This document shows positions 1 to 8,580 of a stretch of DNA of 64,000 nt, in pieces. This stretch comes from Jiella mangrovi. GTDB lineage: Bacteria; Pseudomonadota; Alphaproteobacteria; Rhizobiales; Rhizobiaceae. A program made the translations under genes and the position numbers. Every line of letters begins with the position of its first letter. Positions within the stretch are counted from its first letter, which is position 1. The notes below the pieces were generated by a model, which was given only the letters and a program-made list of their open reading frames with translations, was not told the origin of the DNA and did not search any database. The stretch spans positions 62,001-126,000 of the forward strand of contig NZ_JAGJCF010000002.1 in NCBI RefSeq assembly GCF_017815135.1. Direction: 5' to 3'.

Positions 1-2
1 GG

Positions 3-686
3 AGCGGCGAGATCCGCGTCGCCGAACTGATGCCGGAAGAGATCCCGGCGAATGTCCGCGCGGCGCTGTCGAAACTGAAGGTGACGCCGCTCGCAGGCGA
101 TCCGCAGATCGAGCCGTGGTGGGGAGAACCGGGCCTCACGAGCGAGGAGAAGGTCTTCGCCTGGTCGAGCTTCGAGGTCATGGAGATGGAGTGCGGCAGT
201 CTCGCCCAGCCGCTCTACGCCATTCCCCCGCGCGCCCGCGCAAGGCTGCAGCTCCGCTTCCCCGTGGGGGTCGACGTCGACGCGGTCGTTCCCGCGGTGC
301 GCCGGGCCCTCGACGACGCCGGCTTCGGGAAGGTGGTCGTCCATGAGCCCCATGACGCGATCTTCCTTGCCACCCGCCTCGATCCGGACCACCCCTGGGT
401 CCACCGGATCGCCCGCTCGCTCGAACTGACGACGGGCGCGGCTCCGGCGATCCTGCCCAATCTCGGCGGCTCGCTCCCGAACGATATCTTCGCGCGCGAC
501 CTGAAGCTGCCGACGATCTGGATCCCGCATTCCTATCCCGGCTGCCTGCAGCACGCGCCGAACGAGCATCTCCCGATCGCACTTGCCCATGAGGCTCTCG
601 GCCTGATGGCAGGGCTCTATTTCGATCTCGGGTCGAACGGACCCGCCCCCTTGAACCACTCCACCCCTTCGAACCGGAACGCATGA
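3..686 (+). CDS. M20 family metallopeptidase, C-terminal part (5' truncated by window)
   Basis: The reading frame is open from the first bases of the window (SGEIRVAEL precedes the first Met at position 30), so this is the C-terminal half of a larger gene, not a 218-residue protein. The visible part covers the end of the lid/dimerisation domain and the last part of the zinc-hydrolase domain. The ending, with ILPNLGGSLPNDIF, IWIPHSY and HAPNEHLPI, is typical of M20/ArgE/DapE/carnosinase-type peptidases, where the late His in HAPNEH is a metal or substrate ligand. M20 enzymes are usually 400-470 residues, so about half is missing upstream. It ends 1 nt before the aminotransferase start and probably shares its transcript, which suggests a peptide or N-acyl amino acid hydrolase feeding amino acids to that enzyme. 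The exact substrate cannot be inferred. Confidence 0.85.
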   Translation, partial: SGEIRVAELMPEEIPANVRAALSKLKVTPLAGDPQIEPWWGEPGLTSEEKVFAWSSFEVMEMECGSLAQPLYAIPPRARARLQLRFPVGVDVDAVVPAVRRALDDAGFGKVVVHEPHDAIFLATRLDPDHPWVHRIARSLELTTGAAPAILPNLGGSLPNDIFARDLKLPTIWIPHSYPGCLQHAPNEHLPIALAHEALGLMAGLYFDLGSNGPAPLNHSTPSNRNA

Positions 687-687
687 C

Positions 688-1878
688 ATGAAACGGTTGG
701 CCATCGCCGAGAACACAGCCCTTGCCCATGTGCGCGGCGCGGTCGCAGACGTCGAGACGGACAATATCGCCCTCCTCGCCGAAAAGGCGGGCGAGATCGA
801 AGACGTCATCCGCCTGTGGTACGGCGAAAGCGACGTGGTGACACCGGAGCCGATCCGCCAGGCCGCGACCGAGAGCCTTCAGCGTGGCGAGACGTTCTAC
901 GTTCCGCAGATGGCCGGCCATCCGGCGCTTTCGGCGGAGCTTGCGGCCTACCAGTCGAAGCTGCACGGGCTGGATCTCGGCATCGATCGCTCGACCATCA
1001 CGCCCGGCGGCATGCAGGCCGTGCATCTGGCCTTGTCGCTGGTCCTCGAGCCGGGCACGAACGCCGTCTATGTCGAGCCGCAATGGCCCAACATCCGCCA
1101 TTCGATCCAGCTGAGCGGCGCCGAGGCCCGCCCCGTCGCGCTCGACATGGCCGACGGACGCTGGTCCCTCGACCTCGATCGCCTGTTCGACGCCTGCGAC
1201 GCGCGGACCCGGGCCATCGTCTTCTCGACGCCGTCCAACCCGTGCGGCTGGTGCGCCAGCCACGAAGAACTCGAGGCCCTCGTCGCCTTCTCGCGGCGGA
1301 CCGGGATATGGATCATCAGCGACGAGATGTACAACCGTTTGAGCCGAAGCGGCCGGGCGGCCCCCTCGCTGCTGCAGCATGCCGGCGACGAAGATCTGGC
1401 CCTTTGCATCAACGGCTTTTCCAAGGCCTGGGCGATGACCGGGTGGCGGGTCGGCTGGCTGAACCATCCCGCCTCGGTCGCGCCGGCCATCCGGGCGGTG
1501 ACGCAGTATGTGAACAGCGGCACCTCGCCTTTCGTTCAGGCCGGTGCCCTGGAAGCGCTGCGCAACGGCGAGGATTATGCTCTCGCGATGCGCGATCGGT
1601 GCATCGCCGGCCTCGACGTCGCCTATGAACGCCTCGGCGCGTCAAACGCCATCCGCCTGCCGGAAATCCCGCAGGGCGGAATGTATGCGTTCTTCCCGCT
1701 GGCGCCCGAGGGCGTCGATGCCCGTCAAATCTGCCTCGATCTCGTCTCGACGGCCCATGTCGGCCTTGCGCCGGGCGGCATGTTCGGCAGGAGCACGATC
1801 AACTACGTGCGCATGTGCATCGCCCGCAAGACCGAGATGGTCGCCGCGGCCTGCGACCGGATGGCTGCCGTCCTTTAG
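688..1878 (+). CDS. class I/II pyridoxal-phosphate aminotransferase
   Basis: This 396-residue protein is a fold-type I aminotransferase. STPSNPCGW is the family's (T/S)PxNPxG segment. IISDEMY supplies the Asp that pairs with the PLP ring nitrogen. INGFSKAWAMTGWRVGW contains the Schiff-base lysine in SK(A/T)xxMTGWRxG context. The C-terminal NYVRMCIA matches the segment with the substrate carboxylate-binding Arg. Length is normal. The start ATG lies 1 nt after the stop of the M20 peptidase, so the two genes are probably co-transcribed. Substrate specificity (aspartate, branched-chain or aromatic) is not resolved from sequence. The surrounding RidA, amidase and peptide-transporter genes suggest catabolism of amino acids from imported peptides or amides. 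A palindromic repeat region follows the stop. Confidence 0.92.
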   Translation: MKRLAIAENTALAHVRGAVADVETDNIALLAEKAGEIEDVIRLWYGESDVVTPEPIRQAATESLQRGETFYVPQMAGHPALSAELAAYQSKLHGLDLGIDRSTITPGGMQAVHLALSLVLEPGTNAVYVEPQWPNIRHSIQLSGAEARPVALDMADGRWSLDLDRLFDACDARTRAIVFSTPSNPCGWCASHEELEALVAFSRRTGIWIISDEMYNRLSRSGRAAPSLLQHAGDEDLALCINGFSKAWAMTGWRVGWLNHPASVAPAIRAVTQYVNSGTSPFVQAGALEALRNGEDYALAMRDRCIAGLDVAYERLGASNAIRLPEIPQGGMYAFFPLAPEGVDARQICLDLVSTAHVGLAPGGMFGRSTINYVRMCIARKTEMVAAACDRMAAVL

Positions 1879-1884
1879 CGCGCC

Positions 1885-1976
1885 GTGCGTCCGAGCGGAC
1901 GCACAAAGGACGCTCTAACCTATTGAATCCACGCATCGTGCTTTCCAAAAATCGATTCCGATTTTTGGGCCGATGC
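1885..1976. repeat. intergenic palindromic repeat cluster (terminator-like and mosaic element)
   Basis: Immediately after the aminotransferase stop, GTGCGTCC-GAGC-GGACGCAC (1885-1904) forms a perfect 8-bp stem. It is followed by AAAGGACGCTCTAACC. A second hairpin has CCAAAAATCG and CGATTTTTGG around ATTC (1945-1968), flanked by GCATCG (1933-1938) and CGATGC (1971-1976). A CTCT(A/G)ACCTATTG motif occurs near 1912 and again near 1976. A closely related first hairpin plus GGACGCTCTAACCT(A/G)TTGA occurs at 12528 after the second amidase gene. This indicates a dispersed intergenic element rather than a gene-specific terminator. Similar mosaic palindromes are known in rhizobial intergenic DNA, but family assignment needs a search. 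Confidence 0.7.
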
Positions 1977-2056
1977 TCTGACCTATTGTATCACCGCAAC
2001 CTGCCAGCCGTGACATGCTGATCGACACGGCTCTGGCGCGGACGGTGGCGAGATCG

Positions 2057-2521
2057 TCACCGCAATTCGACGATCGCATCGACTTCCACGAGCGCATTGG
2101 CCGGAAGCGAAGAGACGCAGACGGCCGTTCGGGCGTGACGGCCGGCATCGCCATAAAGGGCGATAAAGAGTTCGGACGCCCCGTCGACGATCGCCGGCCC
2201 TTCCCCAAAACCCGGCGGCGCGGCGACGAAGCCGCCGAGCCTCACGACGCTCGCAACCTGCGACAGCGATCCGGCGGCCGCCCGGATGTTGAAGAGAAGG
2301 TTGAGGGCGCACATTTCAGCGGCCTTCTTGGCGGCTGCGAGATCGTAGTCCGGCTGGACCTGCCCGAAGACCTGCGGCTTGCCCTCCCATTCGCAGATCT
2401 GGCCGGCGAGAAAGATAAGCTTGCCGGCCTGCTTGAAGGGCAGGAAATTCGCCCTCGATGGTGAACTCTTCGGCAGTTCGAGGCCCATCGCGGCCAGCTT
2501 CATCTCGATCGGATCGCTCAT
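2057..2521 (-). CDS. RidA family (YjgF/YER057c/UK114) reactive-intermediate deaminase
   Basis: The product is 154 residues if started at the ATG at 2521 (MSDPIEMKL). That start has AAGGA about 8 nt upstream and matches the family's usual N-terminus, so I prefer it over an upstream extension. KLIFLAGQIC, the alternating AAAKKAAEMCALNLL helix and ALVEVDAIVEL at the end are the RidA/YjgF core. The canonical substrate-binding arginine region is represented by AGRHARTAVCVSSLPANALVEVDAI. RidA proteins hydrolyse enamine/imine intermediates released by PLP enzymes, or act in aminoacrylate and aminomuconate pathways. The gene lies tail-to-tail with the PLP aminotransferase and diverges from a racemase-family gene, which fits a role clearing reactive imines in this catabolic cluster. 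This longer subfamily (about 150 residues) may have a more specific substrate. Confidence 0.88.
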   Translation of the reverse strand: MSDPIEMKLAAMGLELPKSSPSRANFLPFKQAGKLIFLAGQICEWEGKPQVFGQVQPDYDLAAAKKAAEMCALNLLFNIRAAAGSLSQVASVVRLGGFVAAPPGFGEGPAIVDGASELFIALYGDAGRHARTAVCVSSLPANALVEVDAIVELR

Positions 2522-2652
2522 CGAATATCCTTTGTCCCTCTGGCTGGTTTCGAAGCGTTGGCTCCGCCATGATGGCGGTCGAAATCCGTGCCTTCGGAGC
2601 ACGGCCCGCCTTTTCGCAAGTGACGCCCTCGCCTTTTTGGTGCCCGGTCCCG

Positions 2653-3306
2653 ATGACGGTCTATCTTCTCAATCCGAACACTTCCCGAGCGACCACCGAG
2701 GCAATGACGGCGATTGCCGGACGCGAAGCGCCCGATCTCCATATTGCCGGCCTCACCGCGCCTTTCGGACCAGCCATGATCGTCGATGAAGCCGGCCTTG
2801 CCATCGGCGCCGAGGCGGTCGCCGCCATGGCGAGGACGCTTGCCGAGCGCGGCGACGCCGACGCCATCATCGTCGCGGCCTTCGGCGATCCGGGGATCGA
2901 GGCCGTGAGAGCCCGCTTCCCCGATCGCGCCGTCACGGGTCTCGGCGAGGCAAGCTTTGCCGAGGCCGGCGAAGGCGGCCGCCGCTTCGCCGTCGCCACC
3001 ACGACACCAGGCCTCGTCGCGGCGATCGCGGAACGCGTTCGGCTTTCCGGTCTGTCCGATCTCTTCCTCGGCACGGTTCTGACCAGCGGCGATCCCCAGG
3101 CGCTCGTCCGTTCGCCCGCCCGTCTTGCAGAGCGGCTTGAGGAGGCCTGCCGGCAGGCCCGCGACGAGCTTGGCGCCGAGGCCGTCATCATCGGCGGCGG
3201 GCCGCTGGCCGAGGCTGCCGAGATGCTGACCGACCGCCTGTCCATTCCCGTCATCGCCCCGGTTCGGGCAACCGCCCGCCTTGTCGCCCGGGCACTGTCC
3301 CACTGA
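2653..3306 (+). CDS. Asp/Glu/hydantoin racemase-family protein lacking both catalytic cysteines
   Basis: The ATG at 2653 gives 217 residues beginning MTVYLLNPNTS, the standard hydantoin/aspartate racemase opening, so the upstream in-frame extension is rejected. The Rossmann-like halves are recognisable: AIIVAAFGDPGIEA (residues 71-84) and AEAVIIGGGPLAEAAEML (176-192). Hydantoin and Asp/Glu racemases use two cysteines, normally in (A)CFxDPG and GCAG/GCTG. Here the first is Ala76 (VAAFGDPG) and the second lies in GGGPL. The only cysteine in the protein is Cys166, outside both motifs. A conventional two-base Cys racemisation therefore looks impossible, and another activity or a binding role must be considered. 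The gene is divergent from ridA and convergent with the amidase at 3309-4523, only 2 nt apart. Family membership is clear; function is not. Confidence 0.8.
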   Translation: MTVYLLNPNTSRATTEAMTAIAGREAPDLHIAGLTAPFGPAMIVDEAGLAIGAEAVAAMARTLAERGDADAIIVAAFGDPGIEAVRARFPDRAVTGLGEASFAEAGEGGRRFAVATTTPGLVAAIAERVRLSGLSDLFLGTVLTSGDPQALVRSPARLAERLEEACRQARDELGAEAVIIGGGPLAEAAEMLTDRLSIPVIAPVRATARLVARALSH

Positions 3307-3308
3307 GG

Positions 3309-4523
3309 TCAGGCCGGCTTCAGGGCGACGATCTTCGCCGACGGCCGCGCGATTGCGCCGAACAGTCTGCCGGCCAGCCTGACCAGCGACAGATCCGAGC
3401 CCCGCGGCCCGATCATCGACAGGCCATAGGGCGCACCGTCCACCGTACCGGCGGGAAACACCACCTGCGGAAGGCCGCTCATGCCGGCGACGCAGAGAAG
3501 CCGCATCGCGTCGTGGCGGAAGCTGTCGAAGACGTCCCGGCCCGCATCGAGACGGAACGGGGCGTCGTGGACGGCCGGAACGAGCAGGACGCCGTCGGAC
3601 CCCAGAAGATCGTCCATCCCCGCACGGAATGCCGTTCGCACGGCGTTGCCCTTCGCCTCCTCGTCGTCGGTGAGCCTTTGGGCAGCGGCCGAGCGTTCGT
3701 CGATGCCGGCGGTCAGCGGCATGCCGGAAGACATGATGAACGGCACGACCGCGCGCCTGGCATCGGCTCCCTGCAGGATGCGGAAGGCGTCGTAGAGCGG
3801 CTCGACGCCTCCGGCGGGATAGACGCTCACCTCCTCTGCCGCCAGGCCGCCGAAGACGGCGTCGTAGACGCCCTTCTGTTCGGGCGCGAGACGGGCCGCC
3901 ATGTCGGTCGGCCGCAGGAGCCTGACATCCTCGGGCAGCGGCACCGGATCCTCGGCGCAGACGACGCCGAGAACGCGCGACAGCGTTTCAGAATCACGAG
4001 CGAAGACGCCGTAGGTGTCGAAGCTGCCGGCCAATTCCATGCAGCCGGCGAGGCTGATCCGGGCATGGGTGGGGCGCAGGGCCCACAGACCGCAGAAGCT
4101 CGCCGGCGCGCGCACCGAGCCGCCGGTATCGGTGCCGATGGCGAAGTCGACGAGGCCGGCCGCGACGGCAGACGCCGACCCGGACGAGGAACCGCCCGGG
4201 ATCCGGTCCGGCGCCGCCGGATTGATCGGCGTGCCGAAATGCGGATTCAGCCCGTAGAGCGACCAGGCGAGCTCGTCCGTGTGGGTCTTGCCCTTGAAGC
4301 TGGCGCCGGCGTCGAGCAGCATCCGGATGGACGGCGCCGTGTCGCTCTTCACATCGCTCATCGCCAGGCGCAGCGGGCAGCCGCAGCCGGTGCGATAGCC
4401 GCTGACGTCGAAGAGGTCCTTGACGGCAAAGCTCAGTCCGGCCAGCGGCCCGTCCGGGGCAGTCTCGACCGCAACCGGCGGGTACGGCATGAAGGCGCGA
4501 ACGGGATCGTGTTCGATCAGCAT
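3309..4523 (-). CDS. amidase-signature family amidohydrolase (404 aa)
   Basis: This is an amidase-signature enzyme with a Ser-cisSer-Lys triad. Lys35 lies in SFAVKDLFD, the Gly/Ser-rich GGSSSGSAS is at residues 110-118, and the nucleophile Ser136 lies in GTDTGGSVRAP. At 404 residues it is on the short side of the family, close to AtzF-like or small aliphatic amidases, and shorter than GatA (about 480), so it is not the tRNA amidotransferase subunit. It is the last gene of the minus-strand run that starts with the peptide-binding protein and follows the transporter ATPase by 23 nt. This suggests it hydrolyses an amide brought in by that transporter. A second amidase gene lies at 11144-12520, on the other side of the transporter. 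Exact substrate unknown. Confidence 0.85.
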   Translation of the reverse strand: MLIEHDPVRAFMPYPPVAVETAPDGPLAGLSFAVKDLFDVSGYRTGCGCPLRLAMSDVKSDTAPSIRMLLDAGASFKGKTHTDELAWSLYGLNPHFGTPINPAAPDRIPGGSSSGSASAVAAGLVDFAIGTDTGGSVRAPASFCGLWALRPTHARISLAGCMELAGSFDTYGVFARDSETLSRVLGVVCAEDPVPLPEDVRLLRPTDMAARLAPEQKGVYDAVFGGLAAEEVSVYPAGGVEPLYDAFRILQGADARRAVVPFIMSSGMPLTAGIDERSAAAQRLTDDEEAKGNAVRTAFRAGMDDLLGSDGVLLVPAVHDAPFRLDAGRDVFDSFRHDAMRLLCVAGMSGLPQVVFPAGTVDGAPYGLSMIGPRGSDLSLVRLAGRLFGAIARPSAKIVALKPA

Positions 4524-4546
4524 GAGATCATTGTCCTCAAATGGCG

Positions 4547-5566
4547 TCAGTGGATCTCGGCCATTGCGCCAGGCTTTTCAGCCGGGTCGCTGGCGTCTTC
4601 CAGAATACAGGCGACCCGGCGTCCCGGACCGGGGCGATGCACCGGCGGCAGAGCAGCGTAGCAGCGATCGCGGGCATGGGCGCAGCGCGGCGCGAAGGAA
4701 CAGTGATCGGGCTTTTCGTCGAGGGGGGGCGGCGAGCCCGGGATCGAGGCGAGCGTCTGAGATCGATCGGCATCGTGCAGGTTCGCCGCAAGCAGCCCTT
4801 GCGTATAGGGATGGCGCGGATCCTTGATGATCTCGGCCACCGTTCCCTCCTCGACGACATTGCCGGCATACATGACGGCGATCCGGTCGGAGATCTCCAC
4901 CGCGACGCCGATGTCGTGGGTGACGAAGATGATCCCCATGCCGAATTCGCGCTGCAGCTCGCGCAGAAGCAGGAGCACCTGGATCTGCACCGTCGCGTCG
5001 AGCGCCGTCGTCGGCTCGTCGGCGAGCAGCAGGTCGGGTTTGCAGGCGAGCGCCAGCGCGATCATCGCCCGCTGGCGCATCCCGCCCGACATTTCGTGGG
5101 GGTAATTCTTGAGCCGGCTCTCGGCAGAAGGGATGCGCACCCGTTTCAGCATGTCGAGAGCGACCGCCAGCGCCTCTTTGCGCGAGACCTTCTCGTGGCG
5201 CATCACCGCTTCGGCGATCTGATCGCCGATCGTGTAGACCGGATCGAGCGCGAGGGCCGGCTCCTGGAAGATCATCGAGACCGTCTTGCCGCGATAGGCC
5301 GAAAGCGCCTGCCCTTTCAGCGCCAGAACATCGACGCCGTCCACATGCATCGCCCCGCTGATCTCGCTGCGCTTTTTCGGCAGAAGCTTCAACAGCGCCT
5401 TCAGCGTCACCGACTTGCCGGATCCCGATTCGCCGAGAATGGTCAGGATCTCGCCCGGCTTCAGGGTGAGATCGAGCCCGTTGATGGCATGCACCGTGCG
5501 CTCGCCGTGAAAGCGCACGGTCAGGTTCGAGATGTCGAGAAGATTACCTTTCGTCGCTTCGCTCAT
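4547..5566 (-). CDS. dipeptide/oligopeptide ABC transporter ATP-binding protein (DppD/OppD type)
   Basis: This 339-residue ATPase drives import through the permeases encoded just upstream. It has Walker A GESGSGKS near residue 45, a Q-loop in MIFQEPALALDP, signature MSGGMRQR, Walker B LLLADEPTTALD and the switch histidine in FVTHD. The C-terminal oligopeptide-transporter extension includes CSFAPRCAHARDRC, the cysteine cluster typical of OppD/DppD proteins. Its ATG overlaps the stop of the other ATPase gene by 4 nt (ATGA at 5563-5566), so translation is probably coupled. All importer components are present in order: binding protein, DppB-, DppC-, DppF- and DppD-like. Note that the F-like ATPase precedes the D-like one, opposite to the E. 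coli dpp order. Confidence 0.93.
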   Translation of the reverse strand: MSEATKGNLLDISNLTVRFHGERTVHAINGLDLTLKPGEILTILGESGSGKSVTLKALLKLLPKKRSEISGAMHVDGVDVLALKGQALSAYRGKTVSMIFQEPALALDPVYTIGDQIAEAVMRHEKVSRKEALAVALDMLKRVRIPSAESRLKNYPHEMSGGMRQRAMIALALACKPDLLLADEPTTALDATVQIQVLLLLRELQREFGMGIIFVTHDIGVAVEISDRIAVMYAGNVVEEGTVAEIIKDPRHPYTQGLLAANLHDADRSQTLASIPGSPPPLDEKPDHCSFAPRCAHARDRCYAALPPVHRPGPGRRVACILEDASDPAEKPGAMAEIH

Positions 5567-6663
5567 ACCTCGCCAAGCTCCTTGCGGACCTCACCGGTCT
5601 CGCCGGCCTTCGAGTGCCCGGATTGACCGTCCAGCATGTGGCAGGCCGCTTCGTGGCCCGCATCGCCTCTCACTGCGACGACGCGCGGCTTGCGCGTCCC
5701 GCAGACCGGCTCGGCAAACCCGCAGCGGGTGTGAAACCGGCAGCCTGACGGCGGGTCGATCGGGTTCGGCGGATCGCCGGCGAGCGGCGGCACCTGCGTG
5801 CGGTTGTCCGGATCCATCGACGGCATCGCGGCGAAGAGCGCCTGGGTGTAGGGATGAGCCCGGTGGTTCCAGATCGCATCGACGGGACCGATCTCGACGA
5901 CCTCGCCGAGATACATGACCATGATGCGGTCCGAGACGTAGCGCACGACGTTGAGATCGTGGGAGATGAAGACGAAGGTGAGGTCGAACTCCGCCTTCAG
6001 TTCCCGCAACAGGTTGAGAACCTGGGCCTCCACCGACTTGTCGAGCGCCGAGACGGCTTCGTCGAGGATGATCAGCCGCGGCTTCATGGCGAGCGAGCGG
6101 GCGATGTTCACCCGCTGGCGCTGGCCGCCCGAGAGTTCGTGCGGATAGCGGCCGGCAAAGCGCGCCGGCGCGAGGCCGACGCGCTCCAGAAGCTCGTGGG
6201 CGAGCCGGCGGGCTTCCGGCGCCGCGACGCCGCGCATCTTCGGCCCGAAGGCGATGGTCTCCTCGATCGTCAGGCGCGGATTGAGCGAGGCGTAGCTGTC
6301 CTGGAACACCATCTGGACGCCGCTCCACAGATCGTTGAGGGACAGCTCTTCGCCGAGCTTCTCGCCGTCGAAGATGAGATCACCCTCGTCGAGGCCGATC
6401 AGGCCGACGAGAAGCCGGGCGGTCGTCGACTTGCCGCAGCCCGATTCCCCCACGATGCCGAGGGTCTCGGACTTTCTCACCGTGAAGGAGATGCCGTCGA
6501 CCGCCCGCACCGCGCTGGCCTTGCGGTTGAAGATGCCCTTGCGCACCGGAAAGTGCCGCTTGAGGTCGCGGGCGATCACCAGCGGCTGGGCGGGCCCACC
6601 GCGATCGGCGGCCTGGACATTCCCGGGGGCTGCCCGTGCGACGGAATTTTCGCTCGTCGTCAT
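5563..6663 (-). CDS. dipeptide/oligopeptide ABC transporter ATP-binding protein (DppF/OppF type)
   Basis: This is the second nucleotide-binding subunit, 366 residues. Walker A is GESGCGKS, the Q-loop MVFQDSYASLNP carries the SLNPR feature typical of OppF/DppF, the signature is LSGGQRQR, Walker B is LIILDEAVSALD, and the H-loop is FISHD. The C-terminal oligo_HPY extension has CRFHTRCGFAEPVC. It carries about 28 residues before the ATP-binding domain. It starts 4 nt from the stop of the DppC-like gene, and its stop overlaps the start of the DppD-like gene, so it is an internal gene of the transporter operon. The two ATPases are expected to form a heterodimer on the cytoplasmic face of the DppBC-like permease. 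Confidence 0.93.
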   Translation of the reverse strand: MTTSENSVARAAPGNVQAADRGGPAQPLVIARDLKRHFPVRKGIFNRKASAVRAVDGISFTVRKSETLGIVGESGCGKSTTARLLVGLIGLDEGDLIFDGEKLGEELSLNDLWSGVQMVFQDSYASLNPRLTIEETIAFGPKMRGVAAPEARRLAHELLERVGLAPARFAGRYPHELSGGQRQRVNIARSLAMKPRLIILDEAVSALDKSVEAQVLNLLRELKAEFDLTFVFISHDLNVVRYVSDRIMVMYLGEVVEIGPVDAIWNHRAHPYTQALFAAMPSMDPDNRTQVPPLAGDPPNPIDPPSGCRFHTRCGFAEPVCGTRKPRVVAVRGDAGHEAACHMLDGQSGHSKAGETGEVRKELGEV

Positions 6664-6667
6664 CGGC

Positions 6668-7591
6668 TCAATCCTTGATGTTCATGGCCGAGCGGAGGCC
6701 GTCGGAAAGCAGGTTGAGGCAGAGCGAGGTGAGAAAGATCATCGCCCCCGGCAGCGCGGCGAGCACCGGATTGATGTAGATCGCCGTGCGCAGCGTGTTC
6801 AGCATCAGCCCCCATTCCGGCTCGGGCGGCTTCACGCCGAGACCGAGGAACGACAGCCCGGCCGCGAGGATCATCGAGACGCTGGTGAGGCTCGTCGCAT
6901 AGACGAAGATCGGGCTCATGACGTTGCCGAGGACATGCACCCTGACGACCGTCAGCGGATGGGCGCCGGAGATCCGCGCCGCGTCGACATATTCGAGCGA
7001 ACGCACCGAGGCCGTGACACTTTCGGCGACGCGGGTGATCGGCGGGACGAAGACGATCGTCAGCGAGACCAGCGAATTGACGATGCCGGCGCCGAGCGCG
7101 CCCGAGATGGCGATCGCCAGAAGGATCGAGGGAAAGGCGAAGAAGACGTCGACGGTGCGCATGATCGCCGTGTTCAGCCAGCCGCCGACATAGCCGGCGA
7201 CGACACCAAGACCGGTGCCGATGACGAAGGCGAAGATCACCGGCAAGAGCCCGAGCATCAGCGTCAGGCGGCCGCCATAGATGAGGCGGGCGAGCATGTC
7301 GCGGCCGAGTTCGTCGGTTCCCAGAAGATGGCCCGGCGTGCCGAGCGGCTTCAGCCGCGAGATCATCGAGCCGGTGAAAGGGTCGGCCAGCGGCAGATAG
7401 GGCGCGAAGATCACGGCGAGCAGCAACAGGCCGAGCAGCGCCGCGCAGAGCATCGCCACCGGATCGCGCAGGAGCCGCGAGCCGACGCCACTCCAGTAGC
7501 CCTTCGATCTGGCCGGTGCCTGTTCGGCCGCGGCGTGGCCGGCGACACGGCCTTCGGCCCGTCCAAGGGTCGTCGTCGAGGTGTCGGACAT
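6668..7591 (-). CDS. dipeptide/oligopeptide ABC transporter permease (DppC/OppC type)
   Basis: This is a 307-residue inner-membrane permease. An N-terminal cytoplasmic OppC-type segment precedes a first membrane span (VAMLCAALLGLLLLAVIFAPYLPLADPF), then a periplasmic loop with the family's HLLGTDELGRDMLARLIYGGRLTL. The remaining spans carry a binding-protein-dependent transport domain with the EAA-type loop (EYVDAARISGAHPLTVVRVHVLGNV). The C-terminus ends with a short hydrophilic tail. It starts 6 nt after the DppB-like gene stops and pairs with it to form the translocation pore. All family landmarks are intact. Confidence 0.93.
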   Translation of the reverse strand: MSDTSTTTLGRAEGRVAGHAAAEQAPARSKGYWSGVGSRLLRDPVAMLCAALLGLLLLAVIFAPYLPLADPFTGSMISRLKPLGTPGHLLGTDELGRDMLARLIYGGRLTLMLGLLPVIFAFVIGTGLGVVAGYVGGWLNTAIMRTVDVFFAFPSILLAIAISGALGAGIVNSLVSLTIVFVPPITRVAESVTASVRSLEYVDAARISGAHPLTVVRVHVLGNVMSPIFVYATSLTSVSMILAAGLSFLGLGVKPPEPEWGLMLNTLRTAIYINPVLAALPGAMIFLTSLCLNLLSDGLRSAMNIKD

Positions 7592-7597
7592 CGTTCG

Positions 7598-8551
7598 TCA
7601 GCCTCGTTTGATGCGCGGGTCGACCAGCGGCTGGGCGAGATCGACGAGGAGATTGGCGAAGACGAAGAACAGGGCGAGGACGAGGATCGTGCCCTGCAGG
7701 AGCGGCAGGTCGCGCTGGAAGATCGCGTTTGACAACAGGAAGCCGGTCCCCGGCCAGTTGAACACCGTCTCGATCAGGATGGAGCCGCCGAGGAGATAGC
7801 CGAGCTGCAGGCCGACCACCGAGAGCGTCGTCGGCGTGACGTTGCGGATCACATGGCGCAGAACACCGGTGCCCGAGAGACCCTTGGCCTCGAGTGCGCT
7901 GACGAAATCCTGGGAAAGGATGTCGCCGACGAGCGCCCGGACCGTGCGCGTGACGATGCCCATGGGGACGACGGCGAGGGTGATCGCCGGCAGCAGAATG
8001 AAGCGCAGATGCTCGATGTCCCAGGCCCACGCCGTCGAACCGCCCGGCCCTGCTCCCGTCGAGGGCAGCCAGCCTAGCGTGACCGAGAAGACCGCGACGA
8101 GGACGATGCCGAGCCAGTAGTTTGGGACAGAGACACCGGTGATCGCCAGTGCCGTCACCGCGCGGTCGATCAGCGTGTCCTTGAAGGTGCCGGCGACGAA
8201 GCCGAAGAAGATGCCGAGCGGAAAGCCGATCAGCGAGGCGGTGAAGGCGAGGATAAGCGTGTTGCCGACCGCCCGCCGCACCTCGGCGGCCACCGGCCTA
8301 CCTGTGGCGATGGACGAGCCGAGATCGCCCTGCAGCGCGTTGCCGAGCCATATGCCGAACTGCACCGGCAACGGGCGGTCGAAGCCGTATTCGGCGCGCA
8401 TGGCGGCCTGCTGCTCGGCCGTCGCGTCGATCGGCATGACGGCGGTCAGGGGATCGCCCGGCGCGATGTGGACCAGCATGAAGCAGATCACGCTGACGCC
8501 GAAGGCGACGGGAATGACGTAGAGAAGCCGCCGGATCATATAGGCGAGCAT
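7598..8551 (-). CDS. dipeptide/oligopeptide ABC transporter permease (DppB/OppB type)
   Basis: This is a 317-residue permease. It opens with MLAYMIRRLLYVIPVAFGVSVICFMLVHIAPGDPL, the classic DppB/OppB start with the GDP motif after the first span. It has the long periplasmic loop, the EAA loop (ALEAKGLSGTGVLRHVIRNV) and GSILIETVFNWPGTGFLLSNAI near the C-terminus. It is the first permease gene after the binding-protein gene, separated from it by 109 bp. That gap holds a strong hairpin at 8581-8597, which probably lets the binding protein be made in excess over the membrane subunits. Confidence 0.93.
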   Translation of the reverse strand: MLAYMIRRLLYVIPVAFGVSVICFMLVHIAPGDPLTAVMPIDATAEQQAAMRAEYGFDRPLPVQFGIWLGNALQGDLGSSIATGRPVAAEVRRAVGNTLILAFTASLIGFPLGIFFGFVAGTFKDTLIDRAVTALAITGVSVPNYWLGIVLVAVFSVTLGWLPSTGAGPGGSTAWAWDIEHLRFILLPAITLAVVPMGIVTRTVRALVGDILSQDFVSALEAKGLSGTGVLRHVIRNVTPTTLSVVGLQLGYLLGGSILIETVFNWPGTGFLLSNAIFQRDLPLLQGTILVLALFFVFANLLVDLAQPLVDPRIKRG

Positions 8552-8580
8552 GGGGTGAAACGCCCTTTCAGTTTGCGGAC

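Noticed and set aside
178-1467. Long minus-strand open frame across the M20 and aminotransferase genes
   Set aside because: No family features, repetitive Arg/Gly/Asp composition and complete overlap with two well-supported genes.
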